Source of the DNA: JAGQPD01 sp020426865
GTDB lineage: Bacteria; Planctomycetota; Planctomycetia; Pirellulales; Pirellulaceae
Direction of reading: 5' to 3'
Assembly: GCA_041399065.1 (NCBI GenBank)
Contig: JAWKTN010000007.1
Location: 372,001 to 436,000 of the forward strand
Length of the DNA stretch: 64,000 bases
Below, piece after piece: positions 55,186 to 63,272 of this stretch. Position 1 is the stretch's first letter. Each line of letters begins with the position of its first letter. The translations under genes and the position numbers were made by a program. The notes below the pieces were generated by a model, which saw only the letters and a program-made list of their open reading frames with translations, was not told where the DNA came from and searched no databases.

Positions 55186-56067
55186 TTATTCCAATGGGCT
55201 TGAGATTTGTTCTGCGACATCGGCAGCGTGGAGTAGCCCAAGCTGACCGCTTCGCAACGCTTCAACGACGGAATCGTCGCCGCCGAGCAATCGCAATGCC
55301 ACCCAACGTGGGTTGGGAAGTTGGGGAAACTCTACCTGTAGTTGGCCGACCAGATCGGCCAGTGCCGGCCTAATGGCAGCCGGATCGCTTTCGAGTCGCT
55401 TCGGGCGGCAAATGATCTCGCCAATGGCAACGTCGCGGATGGCTTGCAGTAACTCCGGTAGCCCACGGCCGAACCGAGCAGCCGTGGGTACAACGGGCAC
55501 GCCAAGATCCCGCGCAAGCTGGCGATCGTCGACCATGATACCATGCCGCTTGGCTTCGTCCATGAGATTGAGGCAGACGACCGCGCGATCCGTGATTTCA
55601 AGAATCTGCAACACAAGATTCAAGTTGCGTTCCAAACGCGTTGCATCCGCGACGATCGCTGTCACGTCCGGTTGGCCGAATAGAATAAAGTCCCGGGCAA
55701 TCTGCTCGTCGAGACTAGTCGAGAGCAGCGAATACGTTCCGGGCAAGTCAACGAGTTTGAATCGCTTACCGTCATACGCAAAGCCACCCTCGGCCCGTGC
55801 AACCGTCTTCCCCGGCCAGTTGCCCGTGTGCTGACGCAGACCAGTCAACGCATTGAACACGGTGCTCTTGCCGGTGTTCGGATTGCCGGCCAAGGCAACG
55901 ACAAAATCCCACGAATCCGTCACCACGCCCAGCTTCTTCAGATTAGCAGCGCGATAGACGCTGCACGTTGAACAGGCATCTCCCACGGGAAGGCCTGTCG
56001 CCTCGACGGGGTGATGCACGGACGAAGCGGAAGCGGCCGAAGCGGACGACGAAGGGCGAGCATTCAT
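55186..56067 (-). CDS. feoB: FeoB GTPase half (split FeoB)
   Basis: 293 residues from ATG 56067, overlapping the stop of the DtxR-FeoA gene (ATGA). G-protein motifs: G1 GNPNTGKST, G2 region HTGNWPGKTV, G3 DLPGTYSL, G4 NLMD, G5 TAARFGRGL. A helical GDI-like region follows. The N-terminus has CSTCSVY before the G domain, a possible metal or Fe-S site. It stops just before the permease half, so translation is coupled. The split is by a stop and new ATG at the domain border, not a frameshift inside a domain. Confidence 0.92.
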   Translation of the reverse strand: MNARPSSSASAASASSVHHPVEATGLPVGDACSTCSVYRAANLKKLGVVTDSWDFVVALAGNPNTGKSTVFNALTGLRQHTGNWPGKTVARAEGGFAYDGKRFKLVDLPGTYSLLSTSLDEQIARDFILFGQPDVTAIVADATRLERNLNLVLQILEITDRAVVCLNLMDEAKRHGIMVDDRQLARDLGVPVVPTAARFGRGLPELLQAIRDVAIGEIICRPKRLESDPAAIRPALADLVGQLQVEFPQLPNPRWVALRLLGGDDSVVEALRSGQLGLLHAADVAEQISSPLE

Positions 56068-57086
56068 GAAACAGCCACCTCCCTGGCATTGACTCGAATG
56101 AGACTCGCCTGTTCACGGCGAAGTGCCACGACCGAACCACGCACGCGATAAGCCGTTGGATCCCCGGCCGGACTTACCATGTCGATTTCTACCAATGTCC
56201 CCGGAACGAATCCCAAATCGAGTAAACGACGGCGTTCCGGACCGCGACACGCCGGCGACAATCCGACGACTCGCGTACGTGCACCAGGGCGAAGACCCGA
56301 CAGAAACTCTTCCTCGACGAGATCCTCCGCGCGGAAGTTTGGCAGCGGTCGGACGAAAACATTCTGGGCCAGCACCGGCGCGAGGATCTGTTCGTTGCCA
56401 TCCACCCAGAAGCGGATCCGTGATGCAGATTTTTCCATGACAAACGCCCGCATCCCAGCACGCAAACCAAGCGCCACCAACTGGCGATAAACCGTGTCTG
56501 GCTCGTCTTCGATATGCGTGATCTCGACCGGCGCCCCCGGGACAACGCTGTTGAGCGTTTGCCCTGGATCGCCCTCGAGCGCGCCGTCCAATTCCGGAAT
56601 CGCATCGCCATGCGGATCCCGCGTTGGATGTCCAAGCTTCGCCGCGAGCTCATCGGCCTGCTGCTTTGTCAACAAATGCTCTTGTTGTTCGGCCCGTGGA
56701 TGCCACTCAATCTCGGGTACTCCCGTGTGCTCCGCAAGATAACTCTCCCACAACCGGTGTGCGCGGACAACGTGTAACCCCATCTCCCGACCGGCCGGCT
56801 TCAATCGTAGTTGCCCGTCCTCAAAACTCAGCAACTCGTGTGCTTGCATCTCCTCCAACAGATCGGCGGCGCTGCCAGCCGTAATCTGCAGCGCGCCGGC
56901 CAGACTATTGAGCGTCGCCATCCTGCCATTCGCTTCGCTCTTGATAATATGTTTCAGCGCGTCTTCACGGCGGATGCGATGCGCCAGCCCTTGTGCCACA
57001 CGCCATCGAGCCCAAAGCCCATAACGCGGCCAAAGCACCAACGCAAGCGACGCCAGAATCGCGAGAACGACATATGCAGATTGCAT
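56064..57086 (-). CDS. membrane-anchored DtxR-like regulator fused to FeoA domains
   Basis: 340 residues. ATG 57086 is chosen because GAGGTG precedes it closely; the frame is open to 57113. Residues 2-20 are a membrane helix (AYVVLAILASLALVLWP). A winged-helix region (IKSEANGRMATLNSLAGALQ) and the DtxR dimer/metal region (GLHVVRAHRLWESYLAEHTG, EQQEHLLTKQQADELAAKLG) follow. Two FeoA/SH3-like modules end the protein, the last being ARTRVVGLSPACRGPERRRL, LDLGFVPGTLVEIDMV. FeoA assists FeoB. The fusion makes an iron-sensing or FeoB-activating membrane protein. First gene of a three-gene feo operon. Confidence 0.85.
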   Translation of the reverse strand: MQSAYVVLAILASLALVLWPRYGLWARWRVAQGLAHRIRREDALKHIIKSEANGRMATLNSLAGALQITAGSAADLLEEMQAHELLSFEDGQLRLKPAGREMGLHVVRAHRLWESYLAEHTGVPEIEWHPRAEQQEHLLTKQQADELAAKLGHPTRDPHGDAIPELDGALEGDPGQTLNSVVPGAPVEITHIEDEPDTVYRQLVALGLRAGMRAFVMEKSASRIRFWVDGNEQILAPVLAQNVFVRPLPNFRAEDLVEEEFLSGLRPGARTRVVGLSPACRGPERRRLLDLGFVPGTLVEIDMVSPAGDPTAYRVRGSVVALRREQASLIRVNAREVAVS

Positions 57087-57295
57087 TTTCACCTCGGCTT
57101 CGCCTAACACCATCAGACCGACTGACCACGTTCATGTCGGAATAGCACGACACACCAGCGGTCTGAGTCCACAGAAACTCTCCGAACATGCCGCGTGGTC
57201 GAGTGCCCCCACGCACCACACCGGACGCCGGTCCCGCCTCCACCGCCGCACGCACACCACTGCCCCCACACGCCAGCAAGCACACGCCAGTACTT

Positions 57296-57311
57296 TGTAG
57301 CCTATGCTACA
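57296..57311. promoter_or_regulatory. putative MntR/DtxR operator, left
   Basis: Palindrome TGTAGC-CTAT-GCTACA between the divergent feo operon and mntR. A second copy lies 32 bp away, three helical turns, so both would face the same side of the DNA. Confidence 0.6.
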
Positions 57312-57327
57312 CGTGCCGCTCGTTAAG

Positions 57328-57343
57328 TGTAGTGTGTGCTACA
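57328..57343. promoter_or_regulatory. putative MntR/DtxR operator, right
   Basis: Palindrome TGTAG-TGTGTG-CTACA, 84 bases upstream of the mntR start. Matches the left site at 5 bp in each arm. No clear -35/-10 was fixed nearby. Confidence 0.6.
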
Positions 57344-57426
57344 TCTCTTGTCAAGAGCCAGTGGTTTCTGCTAGAACATTAGGCGACACATCGGCGGGCG
57401 TCCGACGGCCAATCGGGGAGTATTGA

Positions 57427-57852
57427 GTGAACAAGACTAGAAACAATTCTCTGCCGCACCAGCGGACACGCCGCGATCACGCCTCTGAGACTGCGGAGGA
57501 TTACGTGGAGGCGATCGCGGATATTATTGCCGACCGCGGAACGTGCCGCTTGATGGATCTGGCCAAACAGTTCGCCGTCAGTCATGTCACGGCCAAGCGG
57601 ATCGTCGATCGCTTACAGCGCGAGGGGCTGGTCGAGACCGAACCGTACCGCCCAATTGAACTGACGCCGTCAGGCAAGACCCTTGCGCGCAAGTGCCGCG
57701 AGAAACATGAAATCGTGTTCCGGTTTCTGCTCTCTATCGGCGTCGACGAAACAACAGCGGCGATCGACGCTGAAGGGATCGAGCATCACGTCAGCCCGAA
57801 AACGTTGCGACGCTTTGCGGAAATCGTGCAAGAGGCAGACGGCCGTCAGTAG
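57427..57852 (+). CDS. mntR: manganese-responsive regulator MntR
   Basis: 141 residues from GTG 57427 with GGGGAG eight nt upstream. DtxR-family winged helix (EDYVEAIADIIADRGTCRLM, LAKQFAVSHVTAKRIVDRLQ). The six metal ligands of B. subtilis MntR (Asp8, Glu11, His77, Glu99, Glu102, His103) all have counterparts at a constant offset of 17: Asp25, Glu28, His94, Glu116, Glu119, His120. So binding of two Mn(II) ions is expected. It has the short MntR form without an SH3-like tail. It is divergent from the feo operon across a region with two matching palindromes, likely its operators. Confidence 0.92.
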   Translation: MNKTRNNSLPHQRTRRDHASETAEDYVEAIADIIADRGTCRLMDLAKQFAVSHVTAKRIVDRLQREGLVETEPYRPIELTPSGKTLARKCREKHEIVFRFLLSIGVDETTAAIDAEGIEHHVSPKTLRRFAEIVQEADGRQ

Positions 57853-57889
57853 CCCGGAATCACCAAGCGGCCAGCCGACGCGACGCGCG

Positions 57890-60268
57890 TTATCGCGCGA
57901 ACTCTGTTGGCGCCAAGCCGGTTACCACCAATTCGTCGTTCCCCTCCGTTACTCGGACGACTTGGCGCATCGGCACCTTGGAAAAAGCCTGAGACTGATC
58001 GCTCAGCGGCCAATAGACTTCCAGGCTCACGATCCGCTCGGCTTTACCCAATCCGATCTCTTGTCGTAGCGGATTGCAGCCAAAACTGCCACCACTGTTG
58101 ACCCATCGGTAGATCGATCGCGTCCGCCCCTGTTCCTCGACGTCGACTCGAATTTTTGAGCCGACACCGAAACGATTTGACTTCACACCGACCAGCTCGA
58201 CCCAGACCCACGAGTTGCCGAACCCGGGGTTTTCGTAGAGGGCATCGACATACTTGTCAACGGTGTACGCGCCCCCCATCTGAATAAAGATGTCACGGTC
58301 GCCGTCTGCGTCGAGATCAGCAAATGCCACTCCGTGCCCCTTCTGCAGATGACTGAGCCCGGCTGCCTCGCTGATATCCACAAAGCTGTCACCCTTGCGA
58401 TTCAAGTACATCTTGTTCGGAATAATCACACTGTACTCCGGGCTTCCCGTCCCGAGGTAGATGTCGAGGTAACCGTCGTTATCAAGGTCACCAAAATTGC
58501 TGCCCATCGGCAACGTCGGCTCGACGAAACCAAGCTCCCGGGTCATGTCGACAAACTGGCCCGATTCTGTTCCGCGAAATATGCGAGGAAAACCATGATC
58601 GACCGGACGCTGCAAATAGTACTTGGCAACATCCTCGATGCCCGTGTCGAACGAGGCGACAAACAGGTCAAGGATGCCATCGTTATTGTAGTCCCAGAAC
58701 CAGGTCGGAAACGTTTTTGAGAGATTTGCCACGCCCGCCTGTTCGGCCACATCCGCGAACGTTCCGTCACCGTTGTTGCGATAGAGCCGGTTATTGCTTC
58801 CGAGATTGGATACGTAGAGATCGGGATATCGATCGCCATCGTAGTCGCCCCAAGTTACTCCTTTGGTCAGATGACCGTTCGCGACACCTGCCCGGTCTGC
58901 GACATCCGTAAAAGTGCCGTCCCTATTGTTGTGGTACAACCGACACGGCGCTCGACTCTGCCGTGTCGACTCGCCGCCAACATACAAATCAAGCCAGCCG
59001 TCCAGATCGTAGTCACTCCACGACGCTGTCTGTCCCGGGTATTTGAATTCAGCCAGACCGGCCGCATGAGTAACATCGGTAAACGTGCCATCGCCATTGT
59101 TGCGAAGTAGCGAGTCCGGATGGCGCCCCGCGGCGAACAGCCACGCGCCGCGCATGACGTAGACGTCGATCCTTCCATCATTGTTATAGTCGGCCTGCAC
59201 CATGTTCAGTCCACCCGGAAGCCCATTTAAGCCGGCCGCTCCTGTGACATCGGCGAAACGTCCCTCCGCGGGCCGATAAAAGTACAGTCGCAGATCGTCG
59301 CGCAAGTCCCAACTGGAAACCATCAGGTCGAGATATCCATCGCCATTGAAGTCGTCGGCGACGACACTGCCGCACAGGCTGTTGGTATCAAGCCCCAATT
59401 CCGGCGCGATATTCATCAGCCGCGGGAATTTTTCTTTCGATAGAAACCGGTCCCGTTCCATGCGATGCGGCGGCGGAACGCCATCGGGGTGTTCGCCGAG
59501 CGTCATCGAGGCAATATTCCATAACCAAACCGCTTCATAATAACGCCGAGAATTGGGCTCCGCCAACGCGACGGCCAGCTTGAGATGCTCGATCGCCGCC
59601 CGCGATCCGTCTACGCGGGTGTGAATTCCGCCGCCGTGAATCGGCAACAGGCAGCTGTCCTTGTTATGCAACAAACAGCAATTCTGAGTCTCTCCGTGGC
59701 GCAAATAAATCATGCCCAGTACGTAGCGGATTTCGGCACCGACTTGCGGCGGAAGACCGTTGCCCAATTGCTGCAACATTTGTTCAACTGCGGCAGTCGT
59801 CGCCAATGCGTCGTCTTCCAAACCGCGATCCATCTGGGCCATCGCCAGCCGCATGGTAAAACGCAGCTTATCGGCCGATGACCTGGCCAAGTCCAGTTCC
59901 CTCTGCGCACGATCGACCCCTGCCGAGCCATAATACGAATTGGAATACGACTCGCGGCGACGCAGCACGTTGAGCGTCTCTAGCATCAAACTATGACCGT
60001 TGCGGTCATCCTCCGAGAGATCTATCTGTCGGCCGACGTCGCGACGAAGGTACTCGGTTTCCGAATTGGCATCGGTGGGCGCGAAAATAGCGTCACCGAC
60101 TTCCTCGGTCGCTACCTTGCTGGCAGAATCGATGCGTGCATTGTCGGCGGTCGCACTTGCCTCAACGGCTGGAGATTTCGTTGTCGGTGACAATGACGCA
60201 TCACCACAGCCAATCGCTGCGAGCACGAGCACGGACCAGCGCAGCCGCCCTCTTCGCGTCTGTTCCAT
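57890..60268 (-). CDS. CRTAC1-like FG-GAP/ASPIC-UnbV lipoprotein
   Basis: 792 residues. The start ATG 60268 gives a lipoprotein signal (RWSVLVLAAIGC), with GAAGGA upstream; 200 bases of open frame further up are not believed. A TPR-like helical part (about 50-270) is followed by FG-GAP/VCBS calcium-binding propeller repeats (DFNGDGYLDLMVSSWD, DYNNDGRIDVYVMRG, DYDLDGWLDLYVGGE, DYDGDRYPDLYVSN, DLDNDGYLDIYLGTG, DLDADGDRDIFIQMG). It ends in an ASPIC/UnbV domain (GVGSKIRVDVEEQGRTRSIY, SFGCNPLRQEIGLGKAERI). Such proteins are frequent in planctomycetes; role is unknown, perhaps polysaccharide or protein binding. Confidence 0.9.
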   Translation of the reverse strand: MEQTRRGRLRWSVLVLAAIGCGDASLSPTTKSPAVEASATADNARIDSASKVATEEVGDAIFAPTDANSETEYLRRDVGRQIDLSEDDRNGHSLMLETLNVLRRRESYSNSYYGSAGVDRAQRELDLARSSADKLRFTMRLAMAQMDRGLEDDALATTAAVEQMLQQLGNGLPPQVGAEIRYVLGMIYLRHGETQNCCLLHNKDSCLLPIHGGGIHTRVDGSRAAIEHLKLAVALAEPNSRRYYEAVWLWNIASMTLGEHPDGVPPPHRMERDRFLSKEKFPRLMNIAPELGLDTNSLCGSVVADDFNGDGYLDLMVSSWDLRDDLRLYFYRPAEGRFADVTGAAGLNGLPGGLNMVQADYNNDGRIDVYVMRGAWLFAAGRHPDSLLRNNGDGTFTDVTHAAGLAEFKYPGQTASWSDYDLDGWLDLYVGGESTRQSRAPCRLYHNNRDGTFTDVADRAGVANGHLTKGVTWGDYDGDRYPDLYVSNLGSNNRLYRNNGDGTFADVAEQAGVANLSKTFPTWFWDYNNDGILDLFVASFDTGIEDVAKYYLQRPVDHGFPRIFRGTESGQFVDMTRELGFVEPTLPMGSNFGDLDNDGYLDIYLGTGSPEYSVIIPNKMYLNRKGDSFVDISEAAGLSHLQKGHGVAFADLDADGDRDIFIQMGGAYTVDKYVDALYENPGFGNSWVWVELVGVKSNRFGVGSKIRVDVEEQGRTRSIYRWVNSGGSFGCNPLRQEIGLGKAERIVSLEVYWPLSDQSQAFSKVPMRQVVRVTEGNDELVVTGLAPTEFAR

Positions 60269-61262
60269 CGCGACGTCCTTCTCGTATTCGCTACGCTTGT
60301 AAGTTAATCCGTGCAGCCAGCAAACACCACGGTGTTCGCGGCTGCCGGTCTCCCATGAAGATTTACGCAGAACATACAACACGCATATGACTCCTGCCGA
60401 CGCAACTCCTGATCGGAGGAAAGGGCTGGGATGAACGGGCTGCAACCGGGCGAGCGTCTTGATCGCCACACGACTCTTTCGTTGCCTACACTGCCAGTAT
60501 AGTCGATTCCTACCAATCTGTCAGCTTCTTCCGTCCGCGGAAAGCGACAATTGATCAGCGATGTTTGCTACTTTTTGCACATCTTCGCAGGATCGCGACT
60601 CGATCATCGGCTCCAACCTCAACGTCCCAGCAGCACTTGCGACGGGTATGGCTAATACCTCGAACCAACAAGTATTCAACACGTCCTCACTCGTATCAAA
60701 TCAGTCGGGAAGGACAAAGATGCAAGAATTGCTATCCAACGGAGCGAGTCAAGCAGGCCAAGCAAAAAAAACGTCGACGTCCAGCTTTTCCTGTAACAGT
60801 CAGTAACGCGATGCGCTGTATTAGGTTAATGGAACGGCGTTGGTGGCGATTAGGCGTTGGCCGTGGCTTCGATAGTCGTTAAGGAACATCGTAATGCTGA
60901 CTTTCATGCATAAGCTTATGGGTATTGGGAGCAATCCATCGACGCAAATCTAGGTTACGACTATACCGTCCCTTTGGGTGAATGCCTGGACTTTGAATTG
61001 GGCATCGACATCAATCCCTACAACTAGTGCCCGACGCGTTTTTGCGACGTTGGGGTCAAGATCGGAATGGGCAACATCGGACGGGCAATTCAGGGCACAA
61101 GCGCGGGGCAGCTCCGTGGGATGTCCACAGGTGGCATCCCGGGCCGCAGCCTTAGGAGAGAAAGGCAAGAGGACTCCGCTTGTCAAGAGGACTCCGCTTA
61201 TCAAGTGGGGGAAGACCGTCGCCCAAAAAAAACTTTTGGAACCGATGGGAAACTGACACCGA
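60269..61262. other. intergenic, no intact gene
   Basis: About 1 kb holding palindrome copy 5 at 60655. A short frame ending at 61027 (NLGYDYTVPLGECLDFELGI) resembles an outer-membrane strand fragment but has no start. A small tandem repeat AAGAGGACTCCGCTTGTC/ATC lies at 61169-61206. Confidence 0.45.
60655..60677. repeat. 23-bp dispersed palindrome, copy 5
   Basis: AATACCT and AAGTATT around CGAACCAAC, the same orientation as copy 3. Confidence 0.75.
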
Positions 61263-62177
61263 CAACTTGGTAAGCCGCGGCCTCGTCGCCGCTATCGCGC
61301 TGGGAAACTGCAATTGCCGCCAGAGCTCGGAGCACTTGCTGACGATGAGCAAGCGTTTCGCCAGTGGCTTGCGCCACTTTCGGCCAAGCCCTGGGTGATC
61401 CACTGCGGCACGCGGGAAGATACGTTCCGACAAGACGCTGCCTTTCGGTATCTGTCCCATTATGTCACGGGCACTGCGATCAGTGACGCGCGAATCTTAA
61501 GCGACGAAGACGGGCAAGTGACGATTCGCTACAAGGACTACCGCGATGGGAGTGCGCAGAAAACTGAAACCATGCCTGGCGCAGAGTTCGTAGAGCGCTT
61601 CGCCTTGCACATTCTGCCACCGCACTTTCGGCGACTGCGCTACGGCGGCTTTTTAGGCGCCACGCAGCGCGAGGCGGCACTCCGCCTGGCCCGGACAGCA
61701 TTGGGCGTGCCGGAACAGCAAGACGAGTCGGCGGACCAGTCAGCTACGGACAAGTTCGTGGAGTCTGCTCGCATGGCTCCGTTGGAACACGCCGCTACGG
61801 ACAATGAAGTAGCAGCCAGTGGCGAACCAATGAGTGGCGGACCATTGCTGACTGAAAGTGCCACAGACCGTACTGCTCCTGCGGTTGCCTCACCGACCGT
61901 CGATGTGGCAACAAACGCTTCGACAGAATTCACTCCGTCACGCAATACTGATGCCACGCCCGACGAAGACCCAGAAGCCGACTGCAACAGGAAGTGTCCT
62001 TTCTGCGGCGAGCGAAAACTTCGCTTTGTCGACCTTCTGCGCGCCGAGATCGGATGGGCCGTCCACGGCGCGACCGTACCGCGCCGCGCCCGAGAGCGGA
62101 TCAATCGCGAGCTTACGGCGTACCACTTCATGTCGCCCGCGCCTACCCGACCACCACCTCGATCGGGAGTCCCGTGA
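61263..62177 (+). mobile_element. 5'-truncated IS91-type (Y2) transposase
   Basis: The readable part begins around 61270 (YRAGKLQLPPELGALADDEQ) without a start and includes RQWLAPLSAKPWVIHCG, the two-tyrosine motif RYLSHYVTGTAISDARI, VTIRYKDYRDGSAQK, EFVERFALHILPPHFRRLRY and GFLGATQREAALRLARTALG. A C-terminal zinc-ribbon (CPFCGERKLRF) ends the protein. The N-terminal HUH domain and zinc finger are missing, so rolling-circle transposition is impossible. The usual IS91 terminal sequences were not seen. This is the only clear transposase relic in the right part of the window. Confidence 0.8.
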
Positions 62178-62600
62178 TGCAACGCACGCGCATGACCTTC
62201 GCTACCGCGCAGCACGGGTACTTGGCTTCTTCAAATTCACGGCCAATACCGTGTCGCGCTCAGCGTCCGCGCCAACTGCACTTCCATGCTCGCTCTGTAG
62301 CAGTCGTGCCAGCCGAAAGCACGCTTTCAAACGCATCCATGCGACGGGCGACTCGCTCGCCGCGGCATGCGACGCTCATCGGTCGCTAGAAGTCGCCGTC
62401 TAACGCTCTAAAAGCAAAGGCCGTGCCAAGGACTCTCCTTTTACCGCTGCCGATGCGCCAGCATCGCGTCAAATCGCATGGGGATCATCTTCTACTTTAT
62501 TCCTTCTTTGAACCCCTGTCGATCGACGACGAGAAGCGTACGAATACCGGGATTCTGAGTACGACTGCGATCCCGGCGCTGGCCAGTCACACACTTGCGT
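62178..62600. other. intergenic between transposase relic and hairpin cluster
   Basis: About 420 bases with overlapping short frames and no recognisable product. No structure stands out before the hairpins begin near 62600. Confidence 0.45.
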
Positions 62601-62635
62601 CAGGCCTTCGGCCCTTGGGGCGTGGGGCGCCGAAA

Positions 62636-63009
62636 CCGGGCCCTTCGGGCCCGGCAGGAGTTGTAAAGGGCCTTCGGCCCAGGGACGGCGAGCGCGAGGT
62701 CGCGTTCGTTCTATCGATGCAAAGGCCTTCCAGGCCCTTGGCCCGGAGGGCCGCAATAACCTCTGCCGGTGGCGCAGCCACCGGTGGCGTGCTCCCCCGC
62801 GCCCAGGCCCGGAGGGCCGACACATATACGGCATAGCGAGTTGGCAATAGCCGCGAGTTCGTGCATCTTGGCGCCAGTGGCAAAGCGGGATTACCATTGT
62901 GTCGTTCCTTGGCCCCCTCGCCGGCTTGCCCGGCAGGAGCCACAGTTTGGTTGGCTAGCGGTTCCGCGACTTCACCACCCCGGCCCGGGCGGGTGCCGCC
63001 TGCGGCGGC
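62636..63009. repeat. cluster of GC-rich perfect hairpins with three-base loops
   Basis: Seen: CCGGGCCC-TTC-GGGCCCGG (62636-62654), GGGCC-TTC-GGCCC (62668-62680), GGCCC-GGA-GGGCC (62740-62752), CCGGTGGC-GCA-GCCACCGG (62766-62784), GGCCC-GGA-GGGCC (62806-62818), GCCGG-CTTGC-CCGGC (62920-62934) and GCCGCC-TGC-GGCGGC (62995-63009). A 165-codon frame on the minus strand spans them but is a by-product of the palindromes. Confidence 0.85.
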
Positions 63010-63272
63010 GACCGCCTCGGCCAATGCGGGTGTGACAACGATTGGCGCCCTAGCTTTCAAACGGTGGCTCCTGCATGGCAAGCCGGCGAGGGGGCTAAGT
63101 GTGACACAGGAGCGTTACAGCGGGACCGAGGGCGCGTTGGGCGCCGCCCGTGCGTCACAAAGAGCCAGAACGATGAAATGCACGCGAGTTGCGGATCGCG
63201 CAGTTTCTGATAGCGAAATCATTTGGCCGCAACCGCGTGATTCCCAACGTTCGTCGGCTATGCGTGAATTCA

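Noticed and set aside
6003..60677. The 23-bp palindrome as a tRNA T-arm relic because it contains GGTTCGAG
   Set aside because: Flanks do not form acceptor or anticodon arms and the symmetric AATACCT/AGGTATT ends are not tRNA-like.
62587..63081. 165-codon minus-strand frame across the hairpin cluster
   Set aside because: Its Ala/Gly/Pro-rich translation is explained by the GC palindromes, it has no family match and no good ribosome site.
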